This document shows, in pieces, positions 27,101-42,100 of a DNA stretch of 60,000 nucleotides. The DNA comes from Lineus longissimus (lineage: Eukaryota > Nemertea > Pilidiophora > Heteronemertea > Lineidae), in the NCBI RefSeq assembly GCF_910592395.1, contig NC_088310.1, positions 26,679,491 to 26,739,490 on the forward strand, in the 5' to 3' direction. The notes below the pieces were generated by a model. It searched no databases. It saw only the letters and a list, made by a program, of their open reading frames with translations, and was not told the origin of the DNA. Position numbers and translations under genes: made by a program. The first letter of the stretch is position 1. Every line of letters starts with the position of its first letter.

Positions 27101-30100
27101 CACCCGAGAGTAGACATAGTCAATGTGCTCAGAGGATCTAAACATGACTGCCATGCCAAAACACCAAAGCAGGGTCACTGTTGTCCTGGCAGTTTGTGTC
27201 TGACTCTTGTGTTAATGCACTCAAGTATCACTGTTTTCCAATGCAGATGACACATTTATCAAGTTATGTATGCATATGTAGACACTGAGTGGTTGAGCTG
27301 TTCCTTTGAGTGGCAGAGTCACAAGCTAAGCCAGTAATGTAAGTGAAATTGATATGGTTTGCTTGCACTAATGCAAGTGAACGATCTGCTTGTACGATCT
27401 TGGTCAAAAATGAATGAGCAGTAGTCATTCTTTTGCAACTTCGTGCTATTGATTCAATGATATCATTATTGACCACAACAATAAATTTTATCTGGCAATT
27501 CATGTTGGATTTGAATATCAAAATGAAATCTGCAACTACACTCACAACAATGTCCATTGGTCATTCCTAGCATACCTTTAAGCTAGGGACAAAAAACCTG
27601 AAGCTCATTTACTTTAGAACCAGACTGTACACCCATTGCAATTGCATGAGATGAGCTGTCAGCCAGCTACTGTCATAATCAACTCTGATGCAGTTGCAGT
27701 GTAACACGCTGTGAAAAATTATGGAAAAAAATCTTGGTTGATGGCAGCATTTTTTTGCTGTTAGTGATGAATATTATGTTTTTATAAGGCTGGTGCAGGC
27801 CGAACTTCATTAGAAGCGATGGAGGCAGTTTAATATACCTTACAGCAGCAATATCTTCTTTAAGTGGTGTCTTTTTTTAAATGAATTAGAAAATCTCATC
27901 ACTCAAATCATCTTTCGAGAGATTACATCACTTTTTCTTCTTTTTGACAGAAATCTAAAACTAATAGCAGGACTTTTTGCACTACTAGTCATATAAGCCA
28001 ATGCTAGTCGTTACTGCGGAAGACTTCAGCAGAATACCTCCCAGCAGCTTCCGATAGCTTTGCAAACCGTCCTAATATGACAATGCTATAACTTGGCTTG
28101 GCAGAAACCCGAGCAGGCAACCCATAGGCACAGCCAGCAGCTCAGATAGACAATATCACAATTGGTTCCACTACCACAGGCCACACTTTCAGGGCTACTA
28201 AAGAAGACTATCAATTTCACATCTGGCTTTTCTTGCTCTTTGCTTACGAAAATATGGCTTTCCCTACCCAGGAAGCGAAAAGAACAAGTGTTCCTTCTCC
28301 ACAACACCAAGCTTATCTTCTGTTTGCACTTTTTTCTGGTTATCGTATTCCCTATGTTTGCCTGGAGGTAATTTCCTCCAACAATAGCTGGAGTCAGGGG
28401 TTGGTGCATTTATTATTCTTTGCATTAGATTTTCTGTAGACAGTTGCCTTAGGTAGCTAGCTAGTACGCAGTAACTTCTACACAGGACATTTTATGTCCC
28501 TCTGGTGCATAATTTTTCTGGTTGATTATCACATGAAGCTAACATTGTAACTTCCTCATTTGCCCAAAGATATGCCCAAGATGGAAACCACCCTTTCGTT
28601 ACTAGTGACAACCATAGCTACAGCACTGCAACAACAGTGGTGATATAGAATGTCGCCAGTCATTACCACTGACCTTATTGGCATTGCTGATTGGATGTTC
28701 ATGGTTGAGAACAGGCAGAATCCAGTAGACGAACTATTCATGTGGTTGCTGTTCTGGCTGAATTACGATGCCCACAAGAAATGTTTTCGCTTAGCATATT
28801 CGTTGTGTGGCAGTTGCAGTTCTTCATAGATTGACTATCGATGTTGTCCAAAAAAAACTTTGTAAGTTCAGCATGCTCAAGGTCTCGATGAAGGATAATT
28901 GGCAAGTAAGGAATCAGTATCGAATTGTCTTAATTGCCTGCTTTAGTCAAGGTTGTGCCCAATGGTTTTGTTTCCATTTCTGAAACTTAGTATTGAGACA
29001 CAACTTGGATCTTACACGATACCAATGGCACAAACGTAATATCTAACCAAAGCTAACGGAGCTGCTCATTCCACCATTCACATCCCCCAGAGTCTTCAAC
29101 GGAAGTTTCAAGTGGCTCAGAGAGTCTCTTCACCAGCAGCACCATATCATACCTTAGACAATATTGATTTTGGTCCAACAAGTAAATGGCACTTGCCTTA
29201 TTCTTCTCGAAAGCAAAACCGATGCTGTTGCCTGTCTTTAGAAATCCACTCAAGGGATAAATGTCAAGAGTGGCAGGTTTTTCTGATGCAAATTGACTCA
29301 GGAGTCAGCATGACAAGTGAAGCTGAAAAATAGTTAAGCAGGCAAATTCTACCGAAAGTTTCCTTAGCACACTGGCCAATGGCTGGGTACTTGTTATCTC
29401 ACAGGATAATGTTGTACCCAAACTATATTTGAGTATCGTTCAGGTGTTCCAATTTAATGTTTCGTAAATGACTATCGCTGAGTATCGTCAGTTATCGCCT
29501 CAAAATTTCTGGTAGGGAGAGCCGTCCATTGACATCTTTCTTTGTTATTATGGTATCCACTTTTGCTGATGATCTTCACTTTGTAAAAATCAACAGAAGC
29601 TTCTTCAATTAACTTGTTCTTTCTCTCCATGGCATGTCAGTGAAAAACAGGATCAACAGACTCCTGGTAAGCAGCTTTGCTGACAGTGACAGTGGAAAAC
29701 ACGCATTTGATAGTAAAAAGTTGTTTTCACTGAAATGGGATTAGTTCAGAAGGCAGCTATAAATATTTGATGGGAATTTGTGAGATAATATGTAAAAACA
29801 TTGGATCAGCAACATTGATGCCAGATATTTTTTTAGAACCACGTTGTTGACAAAAAGTCTTCAAGTGATCATAACCAAGCATGTTAATAGTAGGCTAATC
29901 AATATTCTCCACTACCACTTGTAGTTTGTCTCCTAATAGCTTCATCACCAAGGGCACAAAATTGATTTCACCCAACATAACAGCATTGTCAAAGTGATAA
30001 GAGTCCTGAATCTTTAATTTCCTTTATGGAATGCAATCGACACGCTTGTTGTGTATTCTGTATGCACACAATGCACATGGTGGGGTTCACACTGCGGAAC

Positions 30101-33100
30101 CGCCAGATCTAAATAAAAATATTTCAAACCATGCCACACGGATTAGCAAAATTGTGATTTTATTTCATAAATATGCTTGTTTCAAACTTTATCAAGTGAT
30201 AAAATGGTACAAACTTTCAACTCTTCATTCAGGTATGTGACAAATGCTCTAACAGAAAATAAAATATTCAATAGTTTTGTCAGAATAACATAGTCACAGT
30301 ACTTTTGACTTATGGTTGATGCCAACAAAATTCAGTGAGACTAGAGACAGAATAGGATTCAAAATAGCTTCTTTTTTTTCATTGAATTGTGCATTAAGCT
30401 TAGTACCACTGAACTCTCAACAACTCTTCAAAGCAACCCATCCAATCTGCTCCACCAACAGTAGAACGATTCAACAATCCTTTTGATCAGTCAATTTCTT
30501 CAACATCACGCACAAGTCAAAGTCATCTTACGGGATTATTAGGCGCAATCAAAATCTAAAGATGTATACTCCAATTTAGATTTAAATTTATATTTAAATT
30601 TAGCATCAGAAGGAAACCAAACGATGACATTTTACAGGAACGTGACATGGGAAAATGTATCAAGCGAAAGCCGACTTAGCGAAGACGTCTGACAATGTTT
30701 GTGAAGTATCACAATCATATGGAAGAGTCTTAAGCTAATGGCTGAAATCTTAATTGAATATTCAAATAAAGTAAAACCTGACTCATGTGCACTGCCAAAC
30801 CAGAGGCCAAGGAGGCCGTCCTACATGGCTTCTTGACAAATCCTGAACACAAGAATTATCCCCTTTTTGAAAATTTTTCACATTTCATAAGAAATGCCAC
30901 TCAGCCACTCCTATAAAGCTTCTTCTCTTTCCATATGATCTAACCAATAATCTGTGGCATTCTAAAGATGGAAATGGAGATAATTCCCCCGCCTCGAACT
31001 AAGTGGGATTTCTCCGCTCCTCAAATTTGGCTTAAATGACATGTTCTATCCATAAACAACAACCACGGCTTTGAAGATAATCATCCGCCGATACGATTGT
31101 TTTCATAGCAGAATAACCTGCATGATCTCTTTTTTCGAGGAAATCGACATTATCTTCTGAAAGGATGGCACACGAACACATTAGAGACAGCTCTTTTTAG
31201 CAGACGACAGAGCTATTGCTTTTCATGAGAGAAACAATTGGAGTAAATTGATATGGACGAGGCAGCTGACACAGGGTATTAAAGAATTGAGGCCGCAATC
31301 CTAAACGTCAATCTTTTTTGGAAATGGAAGCCAGCGTAAGCTCATCATTGTTGGAACAATCAACAGGAATTAACATGACAATGACTCTGACAGGGGAACA
31401 TTAAAGGATAAGCCTGCGGACATGTGTCGACTTTGCGGTTTCTTCTGACACATCAGTTGTCTCAATCAAAGCTTAGCAACGTAGCACGTTCGACCAGGCA
31501 CATGATGCCGTGTTAACTGCTACGTGTTGTGGCGGTGTTTGAAATGAGATGAGAGGGTTTTGTGTTTCTCGGAGCCACACCCAGTGCATGGAGCATGTTG
31601 TAAATGCCTCAGATTTCTCGGCAGATGGCGGCGAGTGCATCAGCATCGAGCTGTAGCAAGCAGTTCATCTACTTCATGGAAAACTTCAAAACACAAAACC
31701 AGCAGATTGTGGCTTGACTGGCCTTGACTGACACAGCACTGAGCATCTAGTCAATAGATTCAAAATTCTATTCAGTCACTACGGAGAAATAAAACAAAAC
31801 TTTGGATGGAAATTTTCACAAGGTTGAACTGATGCAATGAATACCAATGGATACTTGGGTTCAAATTAGTGTGGAGACGCTGCTCCGAATATGATGACAC
31901 AGTGGGGAGCTCGTTTCAAGGAATGAACGAGAATTTTATTCGAGTCGTTGCTATGACATAAATAGTTCATGAAATATGATTATGAGACAAGCGTATTTCT
32001 GCTGAAGGCTGAAGTAAAGCGCCGCCCAGACAAACAATCTTAGTCACTGCGCGACCTGCGATCATAATCAAGTGCTCTGTGAAAGTAAAACTGTAATTCC
32101 CAGGTTTGATGTTTGGTTATTCTGGGTACTGGGTCTTCATACAAAGGATACTCAAGATTTTACAAGTAAGACAGAAAGATGGTGTATCGCGGTATCGCTA
32201 TAGAAAATTCAACTTACCTCAAATTCAACAAGTGCCTGTTTTTTCTTTGGCATCATCAATATATAGCTGTAAAGAGAGAAACAAAGACTATTATAAGGAG
32301 TGGAATGGGGTACTTGGCCCTTCAAACAACTGAAGCAGAAGATAGAATGCAACTGATACACACTAGCTACAATGGCATCACTTTCAACATCATGATACCA
32401 CCTCAAAATACTCTGCCAGTAGCAGTACCACTGATGATAACACCCAAACTGATCATCCAACTTATCTCATCAAAGGCTTCTTTTTAAGATCTGTCATGAC
32501 ATGCATATGGGGATTGCACAAGCAATCATTTCACACAAAAAACATCAGTAATCTTCATCATTGATCTCCCACAACACGAGAGCAATCATAAACCATTCCA
32601 CCACACTTTTACATAATCCATCTAAATCTTTCATGACACGATCCAGCCTCCCCCCATTGGCTTTCACAAGGCCTCCCCTGAGGAACCCCATCCTTAAAGC
32701 TCATCAGTTGTGCCCGAGACGGACTCTGGGCTTTCAGTAATCTAAAACTTTCATGACACGGCCTCCCCTCAGGAACCCCATCTAAAAACTCACAATGAAC
32801 ATCCATTGTGCCCAACAGGAAATAACTCGAAATCATTCCATCATATTACTTTCAGTAATCTAAATCTTTCATGACATAACTCAACCAACTGGGGCTCGAC
32901 AATCTTGTTAGTCCTCCTGCTCTAATCATACCATGAATTATAGAGGACTCGGAACACGCATCAATCTTGACGACTTTAATAACAATTTATCACACAATTA
33001 CTTTATGATATTCGAGTGCCACATCAGTTGCCTAATGTGTTTTTGAACAGCAAGATCGCTTAGGCAGAAATGGCGGGAATAAGTGGTTTAGGATCAATAT

Positions 33101-36100
33101 ATGAACGGTGTTTACACCAAGAAGGAGGCGGGAATTGAAAGCGTTTTGATTGGCTTTGGCAGAATCCCAGCTCCGGCTAAAGGGATCAGGATCTCATGCT
33201 CTTTTATGGGCTAGAAGCAATCTCAGCCTCAGGCAGCGGTCAGATGTGATTTACCTCAGACCGTTAAACTTGTACATGTAACTTCTTATAAGGAATGACA
33301 AAAGTTGTTAAAGTTGTTGTTGCTGCTGCTGGTAAACAAGGGCAGAGCCTATTTCTTCCATGGCCATGGGGCAGCCAAGCACAGCATGTAACAATACCGC
33401 AACGTATCTTGCAGAACAAATCAAGACATTCATGCTACAATCCATCCCGACCCTTCCCCTCCAGCCAAGAGAAACACACTGAACAAAACCCTGGCACCGA
33501 GATAATCAAGCATTGTTTTCTTTTTCTGGGGCTGTTGATTTAGATCACAGATTGTTATTGTTTTCGATGATGATCTTGATCTTAGCAAGAAAAGACCATC
33601 ACTGTCCTAAGGCTTATTATTGCTAGGTATGTTATCAGTAATGCTACCAATAATGGGCAAATGTTGTTGTAAGGGGCAGAGCATGCAGTTCAGTGAGAAA
33701 CAATCAAACATTCCACAGACCATAAGTATGAGTGAAATGACCAATCACTCCTCACTCACATCATAGAAAGCACTGAAAGAGAGCACTTGTTGGCACTCTC
33801 TCTGAGGTGTTTGCTCTCTGAGGTGTTGGGATGCGGCCTTCACCACAATGGACAGCACTATGGATGACAAACACTCACTAATCATGCCAACAGTGACCTA
33901 TAAGCAGTCCGCACATCACCTCGCTGACAAACTGCCTGTGTCACCTAGAGCAACCACTTCGCAGAACCAGTTCAATGCAGAAACCACCCAGGAGCACCGG
34001 TCCCAGCGGCAGCATCCCACTCTCAACAGACAGCGTCAAATGAACCGAAAACATAACATGATTAGTGCGTTACTTTACGCAGTCACTAATAGACTGATAT
34101 TTTAATTACCAAGTATAACTGGTATGATTATAACGAGCTCGTAGTATATCCATTTCAGAGCCTGACATGAGCTGTTGGCATTCGATCATTCATCCCGCGA
34201 TGATTATAATGGCTGTGTACATTACATAGTTCATTCAACATCTTTTTATGACGATCGCTAATGATAACTCGGCTACAGTACACTGAACTGATGGCTATCG
34301 CGCTAATTGTGCAATTGTTGATATGTGAATGGAACTGAGCGGAATGGGATGGATCAGTTATCAGCGGCTATTCATCAATAAATCAGGACAGTTAATGAAA
34401 GCGCAAGTCAGCACTGCAGTCCTTTTTGAAATATTTATGTTTTACATCTGTAACAAAGTATCTGAATCACAGCTGAATACTACAATGTATCATGTACACT
34501 TTATTTATTCACACCCTGTGAAGCTCTAAAACTGGTGATTCTCATCAGGAATACCGACACTAACTAGCCATTATCTATCATGTATCATTTTTACACATTT
34601 GTGGACATAACTAAACTTCCACAGCAAACAGCAGAAGCCCCATCCCCACTATCCACCACATCCCCACCCCCATATCGCCAAAAGTGATAAGCAAGGCATT
34701 ACGACCAGATCCGACTACAAACACTTTTTATGTCTAAATAATCGTGTTATTTCTGAAAACAGATGAACAAGTCCAACAAAGGCAAATGTGTTATCTTTCC
34801 CACGCACACACTAAGGAGATTGAGACTTCATACAGGATATCAAAGGAACTTCAGACAGCTTTTTTCATCGAGCCTGCTGCGTGCAAATTATTCACATATA
34901 GAACCAATTGCTGTTTTAGGAACTATTTGCACTTTTTGTGTGCAATACCGTGAAGGAAATGAAGAGTTTTGTCTCAGTAGGCCCATGTACATTATGAGAA
35001 CGTCCCTACTGAGATGCCCCATGTCTGAGTTTCAGATAAATGTCTCGTAATGAATGTTTCCATCAATGAAGACCAATGTTCCCATCAATGACAGGCCATA
35101 CCGTCAAGATGACATGATAATTTCATGCAAGGGCAGTGATGCATTCATTTGAATCCTGCTGCAGATTATTTGTGGACCTAATCCACTAATCTATGAGACA
35201 AAGCTCGGATAAAGCATGTTCCTTTGTAAGCTTTGCACTTGTTACTGAAAGTGCCACCTCCGCAGCAAGATCAAGATAACACAGATAGTCAAAATGATAC
35301 TAACGGATCATGATATGACAGGAGTAGTCATGTTTGGTTCCTAAACGCATTGGAAGCATATTTTCAAAAGCTGCAGTGGGCAGGGAGTCGAGATCAGTTG
35401 ACCAATGGCAGCAATGGCTGGACTGGGGGAGTTAATACCCCATCAGGGATCGCCATAACATTAGGCAGCAGAGTAAATGGTGTTTTCTGAAACTCGGGGG
35501 ATTTGCTGAGTGACAATATTGGACCATTATCAACTCTGTCAAATGGGACTGCACTGGAATGGAAGCAACTGTATAGAACTGTATTTCATTCCCTATGGAA
35601 ATGATGGCCCTGCGCTAACATCTACTTTTAGAAGACAAGTATTCGAAAATGGTGTTTGTCTGGTGTCTTGACAACAATGAAGGGAATACAGCCATGGTGA
35701 ACAAACTTTTATGGCCTTTTATCTCCAAATTGTCCTTCAAATATCCATCTGAATAATGAATTCAATCACCCTACAAATAAAGATGGTTGTCTGTTGGATC
35801 ATCTCATCTGATTATCCATAGTGCAACCTCCCCAGAGATGTAGAAACAGGTTGTATATTACAATATATTCAATCCTAAAATTATGATGATATTGGACCAA
35901 GGCATAACCACTAATACAGCCAGATATATTACCATTATCAAAAGATGAGAAATGACATTCCATCACTTTCCCAAATTGAAGGATGCATCATTCTAAAGCC
36001 AAGGATCAGAGGCATACTCTCAAAGCTGTACAATTACAGATTGGACCCAAATTGGACCAATCCAACAATCCTCTTATACAATACTGCAAGATTTACCACC

Positions 36101-39100
36101 ATTTATCTTGAAATAACATTGCGCCATTTGCCCAAATTGAGGGATCAGATACATACATTCAAATCCACACAATTACATATTGGGACCCAAATACGACTGC
36201 TAATACAGCTAGAGCAAGATTTATCACCGTTTAGAAGATGAGGACTAACATCACAGATAGCATTTTCAATGGTTTTGTCAACATTATCAGCGGTCGATAT
36301 TGGCGTTATTGGACGAACATGAATTGTATGAGTGGACGACCCACATCCAGCCATCATGTTGAGTTGAGGTTTGATGGAACCCAGTGCTGCCCATTCTGAG
36401 GGCACCATGAAGGGTTTTAAGGCCTATTTTATAGAACAAATGCAGTAAATATGATACTGGATTCCTCTGTACAGGCAGGCATGTCTAGCCTGGGGACTAC
36501 CAATGTCATCATGGACAAATGATAAAAGGATCATATTCTTAATGTAGCCTTGTGATCAAAACAAAAGCATGAAAAACATTCCTTTTTGATTGATAGTATC
36601 TTGCTGGTAACTGCAGGGAAGAGGCACCAGTGTCAAAATGGTATTGTTTCAGACTGACAGGCCCAAGCACCAAAGTGAGGGGTGATTCTACAACCTTACC
36701 TACCCGAATACAAATAGAGTCAAGAGACCTGCACAAGTAAAGGTCACCTCTATCACCATCAGATAGCTGACCAACAGCGATAGCCACATGAGTGATAAAG
36801 ATCCACCTCATACCAGCCAACACCTGATTGGCTTTATAGTACGCACCCCTGATGATCAGAAAATCTGATTGTCGGGGAATAAAGACTGGGTTCATCTGAT
36901 TACCGTCCAGCCAAACCGTGGCGAAGATGAGACCAGTCGACTTGACTTACAGAATCATTGGCCATCAAAGGCATGAGGGCAAGTTCTATCATCGAGTAAT
37001 GAATCATAGATGAAGGAGAGGAATGGAGGCGCTTGGATGTGGCAAATAGTGATGTTTTGAATGAAGGCAATACTAACTGGTACTGCCAATACCAATTCTA
37101 ATTGGCACTATCAATAGCCAATGATGAACATTGGTCTTTGAAACCCTGTGGGTTATTTTATCGTTGTGAAAGGTTGAATCAGAGATAAAAGACAGAAACG
37201 GGACAGTTCTTTAATCTGACCAGTTCTGACAGAGAACAAACCTTCTCAATTCCACTGGTATCATCATCCTTATGGCCTTTTGACACACCAGTAGCCTTTC
37301 ACAATGACATTTTAATGTCAGTTGTACTACTGCGATCTATCAAATTGGATAACATGAGACCAAGGCAAAGAAGTCAGTCTAGAAAGTATCCAATCCTCGA
37401 CCATATATAATCTTGTGACTTGTCAATGAAGGCAGTTTCGATGGGTATCAATATTACAAATGGTCTTTTGGCACAAGAGCAGCCAGTAACAGGATAAGTC
37501 ATACCCAAGGAAGTCCCTGAGTATTCTAGGGCAATACACCAACAAGAGAGAAGGTATTCTGTCCACAAATGACACCAAAGGCTCTTGGAATGGATGCAGC
37601 CATTCATGTCATTCACAGCCAATACCAACATCAAGATGGATTACATACGACTTTCGACACAACAGTATAGCTTGTCTCTTAACAATGGCAAAATCAGCTT
37701 TGAAGTCCCTCTACAGGGTCAGTTATTAAGCATAAAGAATAAAAGGATTACCCGACAGCAGAGTTTGCCCTCATTGACTTGTTAGCAGATACAAGGCATT
37801 AGCTCAAGAAGCCCAGCAAAAACAAGTCGGTAACATACAGCCAACATATACCACAGCTGCTAACATTTTCAGATAACGCAAACATGGAAAAGGTATTCAG
37901 ATATGTTTCTCTCTTGAGATTCAGCAAGCTTTCGCAACAACGAATGTTAGTAAGTATACAATGGCACATGACAATGAAGTCGGTCAGTGCTTCTCCACAA
38001 TTACCAGGGCTGTAGTTGAATAGGGATGGCTAAGCCGGAGATTCCCAACGGAACTCAATTCATTTTCTTTCTTTGAAAGCATTTTCCAATATACTGGTAA
38101 CTCGAAACTGCCAACTACTTTTGGCGGTGGAGTGTTTACTAGAGAAGGGATGAAACGGAAATGGCCGATAGGAGACGACTTGATCTTGGATAAGACATTT
38201 AGTATAGCCAATATCCTTAGGTAGCATCTCAAGATTAGACCAACATGGGAAAAGTATTCAGACAAGTTCTCTCATGAGACCTGCCGAGCTAGTGATAAGC
38301 ATACAGACCATGACAATGGAGAAGGGTAGTGATTCTTAATGATTACCAGGGCTTCGGGAGAAAAAGAACAAACAGGAGGAAATGCCCAGCGGAATTGGAC
38401 TATCCATCTCATCTTTATATCAAGACCGATTCACATTCCTCCTCTTTCAATGGTATTTCGCGACTTGTAATTCATCTTGATGGTGTCTCACCGGTAAGAC
38501 CTATCATGTATTTTCAATATTCGTTTAAAATAAGCAATAACAACGTTCTCAACGGTAAATCGACTAAGTGCGAAAGAGGGTTTTAACTCCAACATCGGAG
38601 CCACTTTATACAAAAATGTTGACGGAAAGAATTGATCTAGAACAGTTTCCATTAGTCCCTCTTTTTCTAAACACATACCTTCAACACTCGATCGAGAAAT
38701 AATCTCCATACTTGTGCTGGCCGATGTGTGATCAATTCTCACGATATAGCATCATCGACGACAGCTGTTTCTGACATGGCGTTATCGTTGGCATGCCAAC
38801 AGCGGCATCAGCGGCCGTTGATAGGGTTGCTAGGCAGTCAACCATTAAGATTACACGAGATCTGAGAAGATCGCCCAATGAAAAAGAGCATTAGCGACGA
38901 GACGTGTGCACAGCGATATCACCATATTCAAGCCATATATCATACTAATACCTTTTTGATAAGAGATATATTGGGAACAGTCCTTGACGACCCTGTTTGG
39001 GCAGTGAGGCCGGATGAAAAATTGGATTTTGTCAGATCCAGCTGTCTGGTAGATATTGGCTATTATATCTGAGCAAATACAAAGGTGTCACCTGAGAATA

Positions 39101-42100
39101 TGATCAAGGATGGCCAAATCCTGAGGTTGAATATCAATGAACATACAATAGAAATAAACAGGATAAAAACAATTACTTAGAGACAAACTATAAGCTGAAA
39201 TCTGAGTATTTACCTAATAATGGTGAAAAAAGTATCACTTTAGTCACTTTTCATGAGACTAGATCTTCAATGGTTTGACGCCCCTGAGAAAGAGTACCAC
39301 AAAGAAAGTGGTGAATATACAACGTCTACGAAACGGTTTCAATTGCATCTTTGAAAGACGCAAGAAAGAAGTTACATTAGCAACTAAAAGCAAATGTTTC
39401 TCAATGCCTTGGGCTTTGCTCACAACAAAGAGAGAATGATGTTATGATCATGTTAGATTGTAATTTGCTTTTCTAACGAGGTATGTACAGGATGAGAAAA
39501 GAAGAAATGATACTTATACTATCAGATTGTTCCAATTCAAAAAGCACAAAGGCCGATGGGTTTGATATCATGATATCATAATGGATTAAGGATATGATTA
39601 CCAAGCAGATTTATTCCCAAAGAAGATGACAGTATTTTTGACCATGACACTTATCTATCAACAGAATTCTCTGAGAGCCAGCCGTATAACTCTGTTAATT
39701 CTTGATAAGCTTACATGCTACTTGATAGGGTATTGACAGACAGAATTACCAATTAAAAAACCGCCCAACAGAGAACATGATTCTGTTGTAAATGGCCAGA
39801 AGACTGATCAATAACTAACATACGTCTAACTGATAGGTCCACATATTCAAGAGCCCACTTTTGATATTAGGCTCCAAGCTAATGGCCAAGAGGCCATGTC
39901 CTGAATAACACTCTTATGTACCTTCACTCTTGGGGGATTGTCTAGCTGACAAGAGCCACCCCTAACATAACTCTGAGATAAAAGGCAAGCCGGTAGCTGC
40001 ATGGTCCATTAGAAAATTACAGTCTCATAAACCTAAGTCGTGATTCAGATAAATGTGACTTATACAGGATTAGTTCAAAGCCTAAAAGCCAACCATTACC
40101 AGCCATGATATTCCATGGTTCCAACAGTATCTTTCATGAAATGAGCTTTCAGAAAATGAGCTTTACAAAAGCAGAGAAACCTGGTGGTGAACCGGATCAT
40201 TTGTGACCCGCTCTACCAAAACTAGGCGCTTGTCGCATCTGAACTTGACAGGTTGATACGGACTTGTTGTTCATTTCCCTATTGTAGACCTTTTGTGAAA
40301 TGTGACCAAATCAGTTTGTAATAGATTTCACAAAAGGTCTACAATAGGGAAATGAACAACAAGTCCGTATCAACCTGTCGAGTTCAGATGCGACAAGCGC
40401 CTAGTTTTGGTAGAGCGAGTCACATTTTGTTACTGAGATGTATGATGTCAAAACAAACCGCTTATAAAATTGTACCCAACATAATGAATAACAATTCAGC
40501 ATAACAAGTTCAGTTTGTTCAGCTCCACCCTATGTAATACTTAGTGGGAGTACTATTGTACAACTTCTGGAGGCATCCATCAGATAACCCAATAGCTCTC
40601 GCCTCAAGGCAGATAAAGCCCGAGACACTAAGCTTTGTTAATACGTAACACAAAGCATTTTGATCAGTTTTGGATGTTACTTATGCTCATTGTCAGTATC
40701 TATTCCCTCCGGGGCTTTATCATAATGGAATGACAACTCATTACAAGTGATGCATTGTGTAATGATTTAGCGAGGCGATGTGAAATATTCATTGGCAAAG
40801 AATTACATGTATATTTCAGGAGAAGTAATCTTTTTTGATATTAAGTTGTACTTTTCTATATAAAAGTGGCAAAAACTTTATATAAATAGTCAATAGTAAA
40901 AAGTACATGTATTAGTCATAAGGTGTGCTGTAAACATTGGCTCTAGGAAAATTCGTCCCCGGAAAATTCGTCCCTGGAAAACTCGTCCCCGGAAAATTCG
41001 TCCCCTTAGAAAATTCGTCCCCGGAAAATTTGTCCCCGAGGAAAATTCGTCCCTGGAAAATTCGTCCCCGAGGATAATTCGTCCCTGAGGAAAATTAGTC
41101 ATAAGGTGTGTTGTAAACATTCTAGACCCAAAAAGGATGTGTTATTTTGTTTCACTACCGGGTAACTCAGGAAGATTCCATAGCTTGTTTTGAAGGAGTT
41201 CTGAAATTGCAGTGGAGGTCACACCAGAAGATGGAGACAGAGCAACCACCAACTATGTCCCAGTAGTGACCGAGGGCAATGGCAAGAATGAAGGCCAATA
41301 TAATCCACTTCCATGGGCTTGTCAACAATGGGTGATATGAATAAAGGCTAGCAAATGCTTTTACTTCAATTTTGTACAGAAAGGCCTAGTGTAAATGTAC
41401 ATGGAGTTTCAGATAAAAGCAATTGCTAGTCTTTATTCATATCACCCAATAAGAATTGAGTTACCACTCGCTTGTGTGACAGGAAATATGGTATCTCGAC
41501 AGTCTTGGATGATACCCAGATTGACCCAATCAGGAAGAACCTCATTAGTATGCATTCATGACTGGAATCACTTGTAACACATGGTCGCTGTGTTTGCCAA
41601 CACGGAAATAACACAATCTCACTTCCCAAATAAATGACAACTGGTTGTTGACATCGGGTACATTCATAAATCTCTGTTGTCATCAATAAGCTGCTAATGA
41701 GGTATTAGCTAAACCAACTGACTTATGTCAGGATATATTCGCCATTACAATGGCAGACTTAATTGACGAAGACATATGACAAGGCCATTATGACAATAAC
41801 TACGCTTGGTTATTGTCACTTATCCACAGAAATTACCAACTGCTAGATTAGTCGACAAATCTACAGACTTATGTCAGGATAGATTCGCCATTATCTGGCC
41901 AGAATAAGCTGACAATTACGACATTCATATGATCAGTCGTCACTTTACAACATCATCTACAACTGGTGAAGCATGAAACCACATCAGAGATTCATTGATT
42001 AGCTGGCTGATTATGTCAGGGTATGTTTTACGGTTGCCGAGTCAATTGACAAATTCATATGATCAGTTTCATCATGACATAAACTAATGTCAAACAGAAC

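Larger units (their letters stand above)
18027..32217 (-). other. HNRNPL intron 3
   Basis: This is a 14.2-kb intron. It contains a TIR element (19686-20095), a 21-bp minisatellite (23779-24230), a tRNA-derived SINE (about 25600-25800) and a diverged 171-bp tandem duplication (26755-26990). From about 27100 to 32200 no gene or clear repeat was recognised, only AT-rich sequence. Confidence 0.75.

Noticed and set aside
40890-41120. Minus-strand open frame rich in GRIFRGR-type residues
   Set aside because: It is a direct translation of the GGAAAATTCGTCCCC array. No ATG context or splice signals support it.
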